Source: an uncultured Mycoplasma sp.
Lineage (GTDB): Bacteria; Bacillota_I; Bacilli_A; RF39; UBA660
Reading direction: 5' to 3'
Assembly (NCBI GenBank): GCA_945915275.1
Contig: CAMEEZ010000008.1
Coordinates: 1-34,076 of the forward strand
DNA: 34,076 nucleotides
A program made the translations under genes and the position numbers. Numbering within the stretch: the first letter of the stretch is position 1; every line of letters starts with the position of its first letter. Positions 9,101-16,021 of the stretch are shown one piece after another. Below the pieces are notes generated by a model that was given only the letters and a program-made list of their open reading frames with translations, ran no database searches and was not told the origin of the DNA.

Positions 9101-10739
9101 ATCAGCTATAGGTGATGAGTTATCAAACGTTTTAAAATATATAACTATGTTAGCTAAAAAGGAAAATGTTAAAGCAGATAATTTATGGTTAGATGCTATA
9201 CCTAGCACAATATATTTACAAGACATTATTCAAAAATACAATTTTAAAAATGATGAAGTAACTGCCATAATTGGAGAATATGATGATCCATCAAGTCAAC
9301 ATCAAGATATTTTAACACTTCCATTAAATGAAAATGCTAATACTATTGTTTATGGAGCGACAGGGCAATCTAGAGAAATGTTTATAAGAACAATAATATA
9401 TTCAGCTTCATATTTATATTCAAGTGAAAGAGTGAATTTTTATATTCTTGATTTTGGCTCTGAAACATTTAAAATATTCACTAAAATACCTCATGTGGGA
9501 GATGTTGTATTTAGCCACGAGGCAGATAAAATTGATAAATTATTAAAGATGGTTGATACTGAGATTGTGACGCGAAAAAAATTATTTGTAGATTATAATG
9601 GTGATTATTCTAATTATTGTAAATATAGTGGTAAAACTATTCCGCTGATAACTATAATAATTAACAATTATGAATCATTTCATGAAACTTATAATGCTTA
9701 TGAAGATTTAATGATGAAATTGGCTCGAGAAGGAAAAAGATATGGTATTATCTTTATTCTTGCAACTGGAAGTAGAGCTGGATTGTATTCAAGATTTTTA
9801 AAAAACTTTGAAAATACTTATGTATTAGATATGAATAATAAAGATGAATATGTTGATATTTTAGGAAGAATAGGAAACGTTTTACCAGCTGAGTATCCAG
9901 GAAGAGGATTATTTAAAACAGAAATGGCCTATGAATTTCAAACATTACAAATTTGTGAAGAGGAAAAGTTGGTTGAATTTATTAAAGAACAAGCCCAAAT
10001 ATTATCAGAAAAAAATCCGTTTAAAGCAAAAGCTGTTCCAGTTCTACCGGAAAGAGTTACAATTGAAGATGTAATTGATAGTATGGATGGTATTAAAAAT
10101 ATTCCTATTGGATTGATGAAAGACAGTTTAAAGACATATTGTTATAATTTTAAAGCAGATAAAGCTATGGTTATCGCAAGTAATGAACTTGAGAATTGTC
10201 ATGATTTCTTAAAATCTTTATTAAACTTGTTTAGAAAGGCTGGAAATATTGTTACAGTATTATTTGATTTTAATGAAATTTTTGCTGATTTAAAACCATA
10301 TGCTAATTCTTATTGTAATAGCGACTTTAGTACATTTTTAGATAGTATTATAAAATTTGCTGAAGAAAAAATTGCAAACACAGAGTATACTTTATCTATT
10401 TTTATAACAGGGGTAGATAAGTATAAAGATATTATCGGAGAAAATAAGATTGATGAATTAAATAGTGCTTTGAAAAAAGTCCCTAATAGTAATATTATTT
10501 ATGTTGATGGGGTATTTAAATTAAAGAAAATGATTTTTGAATCGTGGTATACAGATTACATTGTTAACAGTAATGGTATATGGATTGGTTCGGGAGTTAG
10601 TGAGCAAACTATTTTAAGAGCTTCCAATTTTAATAAAAAACATAATTTAGCATTAAGAAATAATTTTGCATGGGCATTCAAAAATGGTGAAACAGAGTTA
10701 GTTAAATTAGTTGAATGTGAGGATGAAAATGAAAAATAA
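6165..10739 (+). CDS. essC: T7SSb EssC-like FHA/FtsK-SpoIIIE ATPase
   Basis: N-terminal FHA-like region (LVIGRTDSANIKYSNAYIKENHLEL), two TMs, D1 domain with GTTGSGKSEF and DYKGGGLAGAF...LPHLAGTITNLD, HLFIICDEFAELK; D2-like region (IPHVGDVV). Confidence 0.93.
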   Translation: MDILLLGNKTIFKLKLPLRVEGSFFLVDPITGENLFIVEANGNNWVIFSSSEAKLIDKTNTIVEKTIIKDGEYYLIDNNGKKNVIYCQNSCDSTFKMYKVNSQGNLVIGRTDSANIKYSNAYIKENHLELNYINSEWELKTEPSSFVYLNEGLINKNDIKLKHGDMIFTYGLKIIVMNGFIFMNNPNNNVKINTNMITSVVISEKKVPYEEVKEVDYYKDDDYYFNTPRIRRFIDTYELNIANPPSKISDEEMPLILTLGPMLTMALMSVLTFSNVLSRIISGQTTFSQSWLQLFSAIIMLTTSLLWPNLMKSYQKKQKKKKEEIRKEKYLAYLEEKRKEIIAETINQQTILKENLLPLNSYYETIVNKSRTLWERKITQRDFLTVRVGIGDMPIDMNISFNEDDFVIEKDVLKEVATKMVEDAKMLHQVPISYSFFGKQATAIMGKNILVRPFVNNILLQMIASHSYDELKIVIFTNEENKSEWEVYKELPHLFSNDKSVRFYATNAESSKNLSAYLEQEFYKRAANTQETEIVEKEEEEPNGREEITYTPYYLILTDDYLKIRKLGICEYVFGNKNNFGFSFVVLDNRLSRLPSSCTNFIMLDNPVSSILKNEVDNYSQQVFTSEIDDTIDMEKCVASLSNVPIEFEQDLRYLPTSLSFLEMYGVGKVEQLNIMNRWKLNDPTKSLRAALGVNDQSNIIYLDLHEKYHGPHGLIAGTTGSGKSEFIITYILSMSVNYSPNEVAFILIDYKGGGLAGAFENKKNNVRLPHLAGTITNLDKNELNRTLVSIQSELKRRQSVFNEARDFLGESTIDIYKYQKFFREHKLDKPMPHLFIICDEFAELKAQQPDFMDNLISAARIGRSLGVHLILATQKPSGVVNDQIWSNTKFRVCLKVATTGDSNEIIKCPDAAEIKNAGRFYLQVGTNEIFVLGQSGWCGAPYVPSDVLKKEYDRSVSFIDDTGNVIKNLSDEGSKKSASAIGDELSNVLKYITMLAKKENVKADNLWLDAIPSTIYLQDIIQKYNFKNDEVTAIIGEYDDPSSQHQDILTLPLNENANTIVYGATGQSREMFIRTIIYSASYLYSSERVNFYILDFGSETFKIFTKIPHVGDVVFSHEADKIDKLLKMVDTEIVTRKKLFVDYNGDYSNYCKYSGKTIPLITIIINNYESFHETYNAYEDLMMKLAREGKRYGIIFILATGSRAGLYSRFLKNFENTYVLDMNNKDEYVDILGRIGNVLPAEYPGRGLFKTEMAYEFQTLQICEEEKLVEFIKEQAQILSEKNPFKAKAVPVLPERVTIEDVIDSMDGIKNIPIGLMKDSLKTYCYNFKADKAMVIASNELENCHDFLKSLLNLFRKAGNIVTVLFDFNEIFADLKPYANSYCNSDFSTFLDSIIKFAEEKIANTEYTLSIFITGVDKYKDIIGENKIDELNSALKKVPNSNIIYVDGVFKLKKMIFESWYTDYIVNSNGIWIGSGVSEQTILRASNFNKKHNLALRNNFAWAFKNGETELVKLVECEDENEK

Positions 10740-10983
10740 AATTTTAATTAAATTGATAGTTCCTGTTCTAATGATGGAATACGAAATATTCATCCCTGTT
10801 AATGAAAGAATTTCAAGAGTAAAAGAATTGTTAATAAAATCAATAGTTGATTTATCTGATAGTACTTTTGATGATAAGAAAATGTATAGCTTAATGGATC
10901 CTGATAATGGAACTATTTATGATAGTAGACTTACAGTAAGAGATACTAATATAATAAATTCAAAGCGAGTTATTTTATTCTAA
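10723..10983 (+). CDS. esaB: EsaB/YukD-like ubiquitin-fold protein
   Basis: ~85 aa beta-grasp-like pattern (ILIKLIVPVLMMEYEIFIPVNERISRVKELLIKSI...DSRLTVRDTNIINSKRVILF), directly after essC. Start may be 10729. Confidence 0.7.
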   Translation: MKMKNKILIKLIVPVLMMEYEIFIPVNERISRVKELLIKSIVDLSDSTFDDKKMYSLMDPDNGTIYDSRLTVRDTNIINSKRVILF

Positions 10984-11017
10984 ATTGTAAACAAAGAGTA
11001 AAATTCTTGCTTTTTTA

Positions 11018-11047
11018 TTGACCTTGATTGTTGGTATGTTATATATT
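11018..11047 (+). promoter_or_regulatory. Possible internal promoter before WXG100-like gene
   Basis: TTGACC followed at 16-18 nt by TATATA/TATATT; lies in the ~80-nt gap after esaB. Confidence 0.45.
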
Positions 11048-11065
11048 TATCATAGAGGTGTGCTT

Positions 11066-11359
11066 ATGAAGGGAATTGTTGTTGAAGATTTGGATTCATT
11101 GATCAAAAACATGGATTTAAAAGCTGAAGATATCCGAGAGAATGTACAAGATATTAGAACTGCCTTTTTAGAAATAAGACGCAGCATAAGAAGCACAGAC
11201 TTATCATTTTTAACAGAAAAGTTTTATCAAGAGACAACTCAATTTAATACTTTAATAAAAAAAATGAATGGATATCAAACATCTTTAAAAAGTGTTTTAA
11301 TGAATTATCAATATCAAGAACAACAAATAGCTTCCGATATAAGTAGAATAACACCTTAA
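11066..11359 (+). CDS. WXG100-size helical protein (97 aa), candidate T7SS partner/substrate
   Basis: MKGIVVEDLDSLIKNMDLKAEDIRENVQDIRTAF...; RBS agaggtg; size, helicity and position. No clear WXG motif. Confidence 0.55.
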   Translation: MKGIVVEDLDSLIKNMDLKAEDIRENVQDIRTAFLEIRRSIRSTDLSFLTEKFYQETTQFNTLIKKMNGYQTSLKSVLMNYQYQEQQIASDISRITP

Positions 11360-11391
11360 CAAAAGATTATATCAATGGGAGGGATTTTTAA

Positions 11392-12108
11392 ATGATAGGA
11401 TATAATATTAAAAAAATTAATGATTTACTTGCAGATATTGCAGATAGTTACGAAAAGATTGGTAAAGCGATGAAAGATGGTTGGAATAGTGTTGATAGAA
11501 CATTAGGACAAAACTGGATTGGAGAAGATGAAGTTGCTTATACTGGAGAATTAGCTAAAAGAATATGTGAACTTTATGCTAATTGTAAAGAAACAGTTCA
11601 TACAGTTGCATCTAGTATAAAGGGCTTAGGAGATAGTTGGAAGGCATTCCAAAAACAAAATGTTATTGATGGTGCAACAGCTGATGAAATTGTTGGAGAT
11701 ATTGAAATGCCTGCTTTTACTGATGCTGGTATTGAAGATACAGTAAAAAAACCTAATAGATCTTTTGATGCTAATACTAACCGAGGTATAAAAGATGAAC
11801 ATGCTGGTACAGAATGTTTTGATGCTGTTACTACATATGTAACTGAAGTAAAAGGTAAAGTTGCAAATTTATATGATAAATTAGATACTGAAAAAGCATT
11901 TTTAGGAACTGAACAATCTGGTAGAATTAAAACTTATTTAACTGAAATGGGAAAAAGCATCGCTGACTTAACTACATGTGTTAAAACTTTACGTTCACAT
12001 ATTGAAACATTAACTGCAAATGTTGCAAAACAAGAATCTACAACTGTAGAAAGTATTTCTTCTGCAAGTACATCTATTGATGGAATAGAATCTGAAAAAA
12101 TAGATTAA
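11392..12108 (+). CDS. WXG100-like protein, apparently two helical-hairpin units fused (238 aa)
   Basis: First unit MIGYNIKKINDLLADIADSYEKIGKAMKDGW..LGQNWIGEDEVAYTGELAKRICELYANCKETVHTVASSIKGLGDSW; second unit CFDAVTTYVTEVKGKVANLYDKLDTEKAFLGTEQSGRIKTYLTEMGKSIADLTTCVKTL. RBS gggagg. Confidence 0.65.
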   Translation: MIGYNIKKINDLLADIADSYEKIGKAMKDGWNSVDRTLGQNWIGEDEVAYTGELAKRICELYANCKETVHTVASSIKGLGDSWKAFQKQNVIDGATADEIVGDIEMPAFTDAGIEDTVKKPNRSFDANTNRGIKDEHAGTECFDAVTTYVTEVKGKVANLYDKLDTEKAFLGTEQSGRIKTYLTEMGKSIADLTTCVKTLRSHIETLTANVAKQESTTVESISSASTSIDGIESEKID

Positions 12109-12170
12109 AATAGTAAATATTTTTACTATTTTTAAATAGACATTGTAGAAATACAATGCCTATTTAAAAA
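12107..12170 (+). other. Nested intercistronic hairpins
   Basis: Hairpin 1 AAATAGTAAA/TTTACTATTT (12108-12132); hairpin 2 TTTTTAAATAGaCATTGTA-GAAA-TACAATGcCTATTTAAAAA (12129-12170), one mismatch, ends just before the RBS of ORF 12183. Confidence 0.8.
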
Positions 12171-12182
12171 TAGGAGGAATTT

Positions 12183-12431
12183 ATGACTAGTGCATATCAA
12201 CAATCATATATTAATTTAATAAACGATTTAAGACAAGCTTCCAGAGATATGAATATTCTTTTAATTAATATTAAAAAATATGAAAATTATATTTTAAGAG
12301 GTTTAGTAATTAATGATAATATATCTTTTAATAATGAGCTCACGCAATTAAAAGAAACTTTAAGCTATAAGATTAATAAAATTAGAAATGAAATTATTCC
12401 AGCATTATATGCGATTTTAAGAGCTAACTAG
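12183..12431 (+). CDS. Small helical protein of unknown function, candidate T7SS effector partner
   Basis: 82 aa, predicted helical, RBS aggagg, in operon. Confidence 0.5.
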   Translation: MTSAYQQSYINLINDLRQASRDMNILLINIKKYENYILRGLVINDNISFNNELTQLKETLSYKINKIRNEIIPALYAILRAN

Positions 12432-12441
12432 AGGTGAAAAT

Positions 12442-13710
12442 ATGAACAATTTAAATCTAAATGTTTCTAATATTAGAAAAAATTGTGAATTAACAAAGAG
12501 CGCTATTCTTAAATATAAAGAAAACATGTCTACATATTTTACTTCCTTAGGCAATGTTGATACCGTATGGAAAGATAATAATACAGAATTTTTTATAAAG
12601 AAAGTTAATAAAGACAAAATTGCTTATTTAGATCAAGTTTCTTCGATGAATAAAAATCTTATTGCGATTGAAGACTTTTGCGCTGATTTGGAAATTGTTT
12701 TTTCAAGGAATTTAAATATATCAACCTTAAATAATGTAAGGTATTTGCAACAAGCAACTCAAAATGCCCAAAATATATTAGATGAATGTAGAAAAGGAAT
12801 AGTAAATTTAAAAAATAAATTTGCTTCAATGTATGTTCCTTATGAAAGTGGTTATGAAAGTACTATCAAAAACATGATGAGTGATATAGATGAAAGAGAA
12901 ATTATTAGTTTAAAATCAAAAATAGATAATACAATTGATGGAATAAATGAGTCTATTAGAACTTCTCAAGCCACAATTGGTTCGATTGAACTTTCTGAAA
13001 TAGATCAAAATGTATGTAATTTCAGATATAAAACGGTTCAAGCTGAAAATCTTAAAAGAGTTGTTAATGAACGAGAAAAACAAACTTATGTTTCTTCAAC
13101 TGTAATAGATTCAATATTGTCAAATTCATCAGTTGATTTAGAAAAAGCCAATGATACTAGTTCAAATGTTATTAATCCAATGATTAAAGAGGATGAGAAT
13201 GAACTAGATCAATACGAAAAAGAAGTTAATAGAAGTAATATAGGCAGTATTAATGATGACTCATTAATTAATTTGGATGATAAAAGAATTGCTAGTGAAA
13301 AAACTTTATCATCAAATATAAGTGATAATAATATCTCTTTGAATTCTTTACAAGATGTTAATAGTAAGAATATAGATACTTTGATTGATGATAATATAAC
13401 TTTAAATGGAAGAGATACTGGTATTTTTGATAATACTATATTAACGGATATTAAATCTGCAGATGTAAATTTAAGTCAACTGTCTGAAGTTAATAAAAAT
13501 ACAATGGAAACATCAACAGAATCTTTAAATATGGCTATTAGTGATGCTGGCAATGTTAATTCTAAAAATATTGAAACGAATATTGGCCAAGTAAATGTGA
13601 GTATAGATTCTTCTAGTAGCGTAAATGAAGAAACTATAAAGACAAATATAGGAGATGTAAAGAACGATGTTCATTACTCAAAAAGTATTGAAGATATAAT
13701 TAGTGAATAG
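12442..13710 (+). CDS. Coiled-coil T7SS-associated protein with C-terminal degenerate repeats
   Basis: N-terminal helical region containing VWKDNNTEFFIKKV (WXG-like turn); C-terminal repeated VN(S/K/E)...(I/M)(D/E/K)T... units; RBS gaggtg. Confidence 0.55.
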   Translation: MNNLNLNVSNIRKNCELTKSAILKYKENMSTYFTSLGNVDTVWKDNNTEFFIKKVNKDKIAYLDQVSSMNKNLIAIEDFCADLEIVFSRNLNISTLNNVRYLQQATQNAQNILDECRKGIVNLKNKFASMYVPYESGYESTIKNMMSDIDEREIISLKSKIDNTIDGINESIRTSQATIGSIELSEIDQNVCNFRYKTVQAENLKRVVNEREKQTYVSSTVIDSILSNSSVDLEKANDTSSNVINPMIKEDENELDQYEKEVNRSNIGSINDDSLINLDDKRIASEKTLSSNISDNNISLNSLQDVNSKNIDTLIDDNITLNGRDTGIFDNTILTDIKSADVNLSQLSEVNKNTMETSTESLNMAISDAGNVNSKNIETNIGQVNVSIDSSSSVNEETIKTNIGDVKNDVHYSKSIEDIISE

Positions 13711-13723
13711 TTGAGGAGATAAT

Positions 13724-14713
13724 ATGGCAACAGTACCAACAAATTTGAATTCTAAGGTTAGTGTTAAATTAACAACATCAAGTGTTAATGCAACTACTTT
13801 AAAACCAGAGATATTAAATATAAATGATTCTTTAAATTATGTGCCAGACACATCAGTAGTTAATGCAGTTCCAATTCCAACAAAGTTTGACTTTGGTAAA
13901 TTTATATCCACTTTTTCTATTATAAGTAATACTGTAGTAAGTAAAATTGTTAGAACAACATTAGATGTTATAAATGAAGATTATAATACTAATGCTCAAC
14001 AATCACCAATAATACAAACGAGTGATGAATTTGTTCCATTTTTGGAAGATACTCCAATTTACATTCCTGCAAATGAAAGTAGTTCTTCTGGTTCTCAAGA
14101 GATTACGAATAATGATACAACTATTCCAGAAGAAGAGCCGGAAATTTTAGGAAGCACTAATGATTTAAAACTTTCAATAGGTGGTAGTTATTCTGAAGAA
14201 CAATTGATAGATGAGAATGGGTTTTATGCGATTCCTAAAGGTGGTACTAGCGCAAAAGCTTACGAATCTTATCAAGGAGTTACCAGATATGCTAACGGGG
14301 CAATATGCCAAGGAACTACATATAATGGGGTAACTTATGATACAAGAACAGAAGAAGAAACTGGATTAAGATATACTGTAATAGATGGTGAAAAATATTA
14401 TTGCGTTGCAACTGGTGGAGCATATGGAAAGGTTGGAGATTTATTTGAAGTAACAACCGATACAGGTCAAACTTTTAAATGTATTAAGGGCGATGAAAAA
14501 TCTAATGGAGACTCAAATTCTAAAAATATTATTGTTGATGGAAAAAGTGTTAGTGTAGCTCATGGATTTGGGGATGGCAATAATTGTGTGATAGAAATGA
14601 TTTGTGATGGTAAACCATATCAAAAGCAAGTTCGTAATGCCGGAAGTTATGATGCACTCGAACAATTTTCGGGAAATATAGAAAGCATGAGACTTATTGG
14701 CTCTACGCAATAA
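13724..14713 (+). CDS. Putative T7SS substrate: MATVPTN N-terminus plus C-terminal Cys-containing beta-rich domain
   Basis: MATVPTNLNSKVSVKLTT...; C-terminal TYNGVTYDTRTEEETGLRYTVIDGEKYYCVATGGAYGKVGDLFEVTTDTGQTFKCIKGD homologous to ORF 14726-15577. Confidence 0.65.
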   Translation: MATVPTNLNSKVSVKLTTSSVNATTLKPEILNINDSLNYVPDTSVVNAVPIPTKFDFGKFISTFSIISNTVVSKIVRTTLDVINEDYNTNAQQSPIIQTSDEFVPFLEDTPIYIPANESSSSGSQEITNNDTTIPEEEPEILGSTNDLKLSIGGSYSEEQLIDENGFYAIPKGGTSAKAYESYQGVTRYANGAICQGTTYNGVTYDTRTEEETGLRYTVIDGEKYYCVATGGAYGKVGDLFEVTTDTGQTFKCIKGDEKSNGDSNSKNIIVDGKSVSVAHGFGDGNNCVIEMICDGKPYQKQVRNAGSYDALEQFSGNIESMRLIGSTQ

Positions 14714-14725
14714 GGAGGTGTAAAA

Positions 14726-14850
14726 ATGGCAACAGTACCAACAAAAATGAGTAAGCTCAGTATAAATCTGAGTGATTCAGCGAAAAAAGTAATTTCAAAA
14801 AATATATCGACAGAAACAAAACAAAAATTAGCTGATTATGAAGCATATAA
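14726..14850 (+). repeat. Inverted repeat arm (matches reverse complement of 1851-1975)
   Basis: 125 nt identical by direct comparison. Confidence 0.9.
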
Positions 14851-15577
14851 GAATCAAGTAATTAGTGAATTAGAAAAAACCGAAATGTATCAAAATCTTA
14901 AGGAAAATGTAAATAATATTCGAAGTAATGTTTCTGAAGCAATAAATAATTATGAAGAAACAAGTGCTCATAATTCAGTTAATGCTTTTAGCATATTTGA
15001 AAATGTTTCAGATTCTGGGCAAGAAATTCAAGGAGGAAATGTTGATAATACTCCGACATCAGGTACTCCAATGGCAGTTCCAGAAGGTGATACCTCATTC
15101 AAATCTTATACTAATTATACAAAAGTGACTAATAAATCCACTCCTGCATATGCGGTTGTTAATGGTGGAACAAGTCCATATGGTAAATTTGAGGGAACAA
15201 CATATAATACTCAAACTGATCCTGAAACAGGAGTAAGGTACGTTACATTTGAAGGAGATAATAATAAATATTATTGTGCAGCAATGGGAAGTTATTATGG
15301 AGAAGTTGGTGATACATTTAAGATTACTACTGATGAAGGTAATACTTATTATGTAATAATGTGTGATGATAAAGGAAATGATGCTCAAGGAAGAAGAGAT
15401 GGAAAAAGTTGGTATCATACATCTGGGGGAAAGAAATGTGTTACGGAATTTTATATTGAATATCCTGCTGATGAAATGAGAGTATATTCAAATGGAAATT
15501 ATATTGGAACAACTGGAACATATGATTCAGTTTCACAATTTAGTGGTAATGTAACAGGGGTAGAAAAATTATCTTAG
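14726..15577 (+). CDS. Putative T7SS substrate: MATVPTK N-terminus plus C-terminal beta-rich domain
   Basis: N-terminus near-identical to ORF 1112-1975(-); C-terminus TYNTQTDPETGVRYVTFEGDNNKYYCAAMGSYYGEVGDTFKITTDEGNTYYVIMCDD paralogous to ORF 13724-14713. Confidence 0.65.
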   Translation: MATVPTKMSKLSINLSDSAKKVISKNISTETKQKLADYEAYKNQVISELEKTEMYQNLKENVNNIRSNVSEAINNYEETSAHNSVNAFSIFENVSDSGQEIQGGNVDNTPTSGTPMAVPEGDTSFKSYTNYTKVTNKSTPAYAVVNGGTSPYGKFEGTTYNTQTDPETGVRYVTFEGDNNKYYCAAMGSYYGEVGDTFKITTDEGNTYYVIMCDDKGNDAQGRRDGKSWYHTSGGKKCVTEFYIEYPADEMRVYSNGNYIGTTGTYDSVSQFSGNVTGVEKLS

Positions 15578-15591
15578 AGAGGAAGAATAAA

Positions 15592-15987
15592 ATGGAAAAA
15601 GAATTTTTACCAATTGGTAGTGTATGTTTATTAAAAGGTGCAAAAAAGAAAGTTATGGTAACTGGATTTTGTGTAAAAGGAAATGAAACTGGGGAGCGCG
15701 TATTTGACTATTTAGGATGTGTATATCCAGAGGGAGTTATTTCCTCTGATCAAAATTTATTGTTTGATCATGATCAGATTGAGCAAATATATTTTAAGGG
15801 CTTTGTAAATGAAGAAGAAAATCAATTTAAAGAAAAACTAAGAGAAATATTAGCAAAACAAGAATTAGAGAATATAGAAACTTTAGATTCTGAGGAAATT
15901 AATGGAGATTCTATAACAGGTCAGGTTTTTGATCTGGATACTCCAATTGCGACAATTGTTCCAGAATCAGAAACGAATAATAGTTAG
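15592..15987 (+). CDS. DUF4176-like T7SS-associated protein
   Basis: LPIGSVCLLKGAKKKVMVTGFCVKG...FDYLGCVYPEGVIS...FDHDQIEQIYFKGFVNEEE matches my recollection of DUF4176 proteins found in T7SSb loci. Confidence 0.7.
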   Translation: MEKEFLPIGSVCLLKGAKKKVMVTGFCVKGNETGERVFDYLGCVYPEGVISSDQNLLFDHDQIEQIYFKGFVNEEENQFKEKLREILAKQELENIETLDSEEINGDSITGQVFDLDTPIATIVPESETNNS

Positions 15988-16021
15988 CTTTATTTTTTTA
16001 ATATATTAAAAGGGTGATTTT

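Noticed and set aside
6098-9226. Minus ORFs 6098-6370, 6557-6745, 7250-7438, 8990-9226
   Set aside because: Antisense to essC with no independent support.
12417-12617. Minus ORF antisense to the start of the 422-aa gene
   Set aside because: No RBS or family similarity; overlaps a better-supported CDS.
14513-15418. Minus ORFs 14513-14710 and 15095-15418
   Set aside because: Antisense to the tandem substrate genes; low-complexity.
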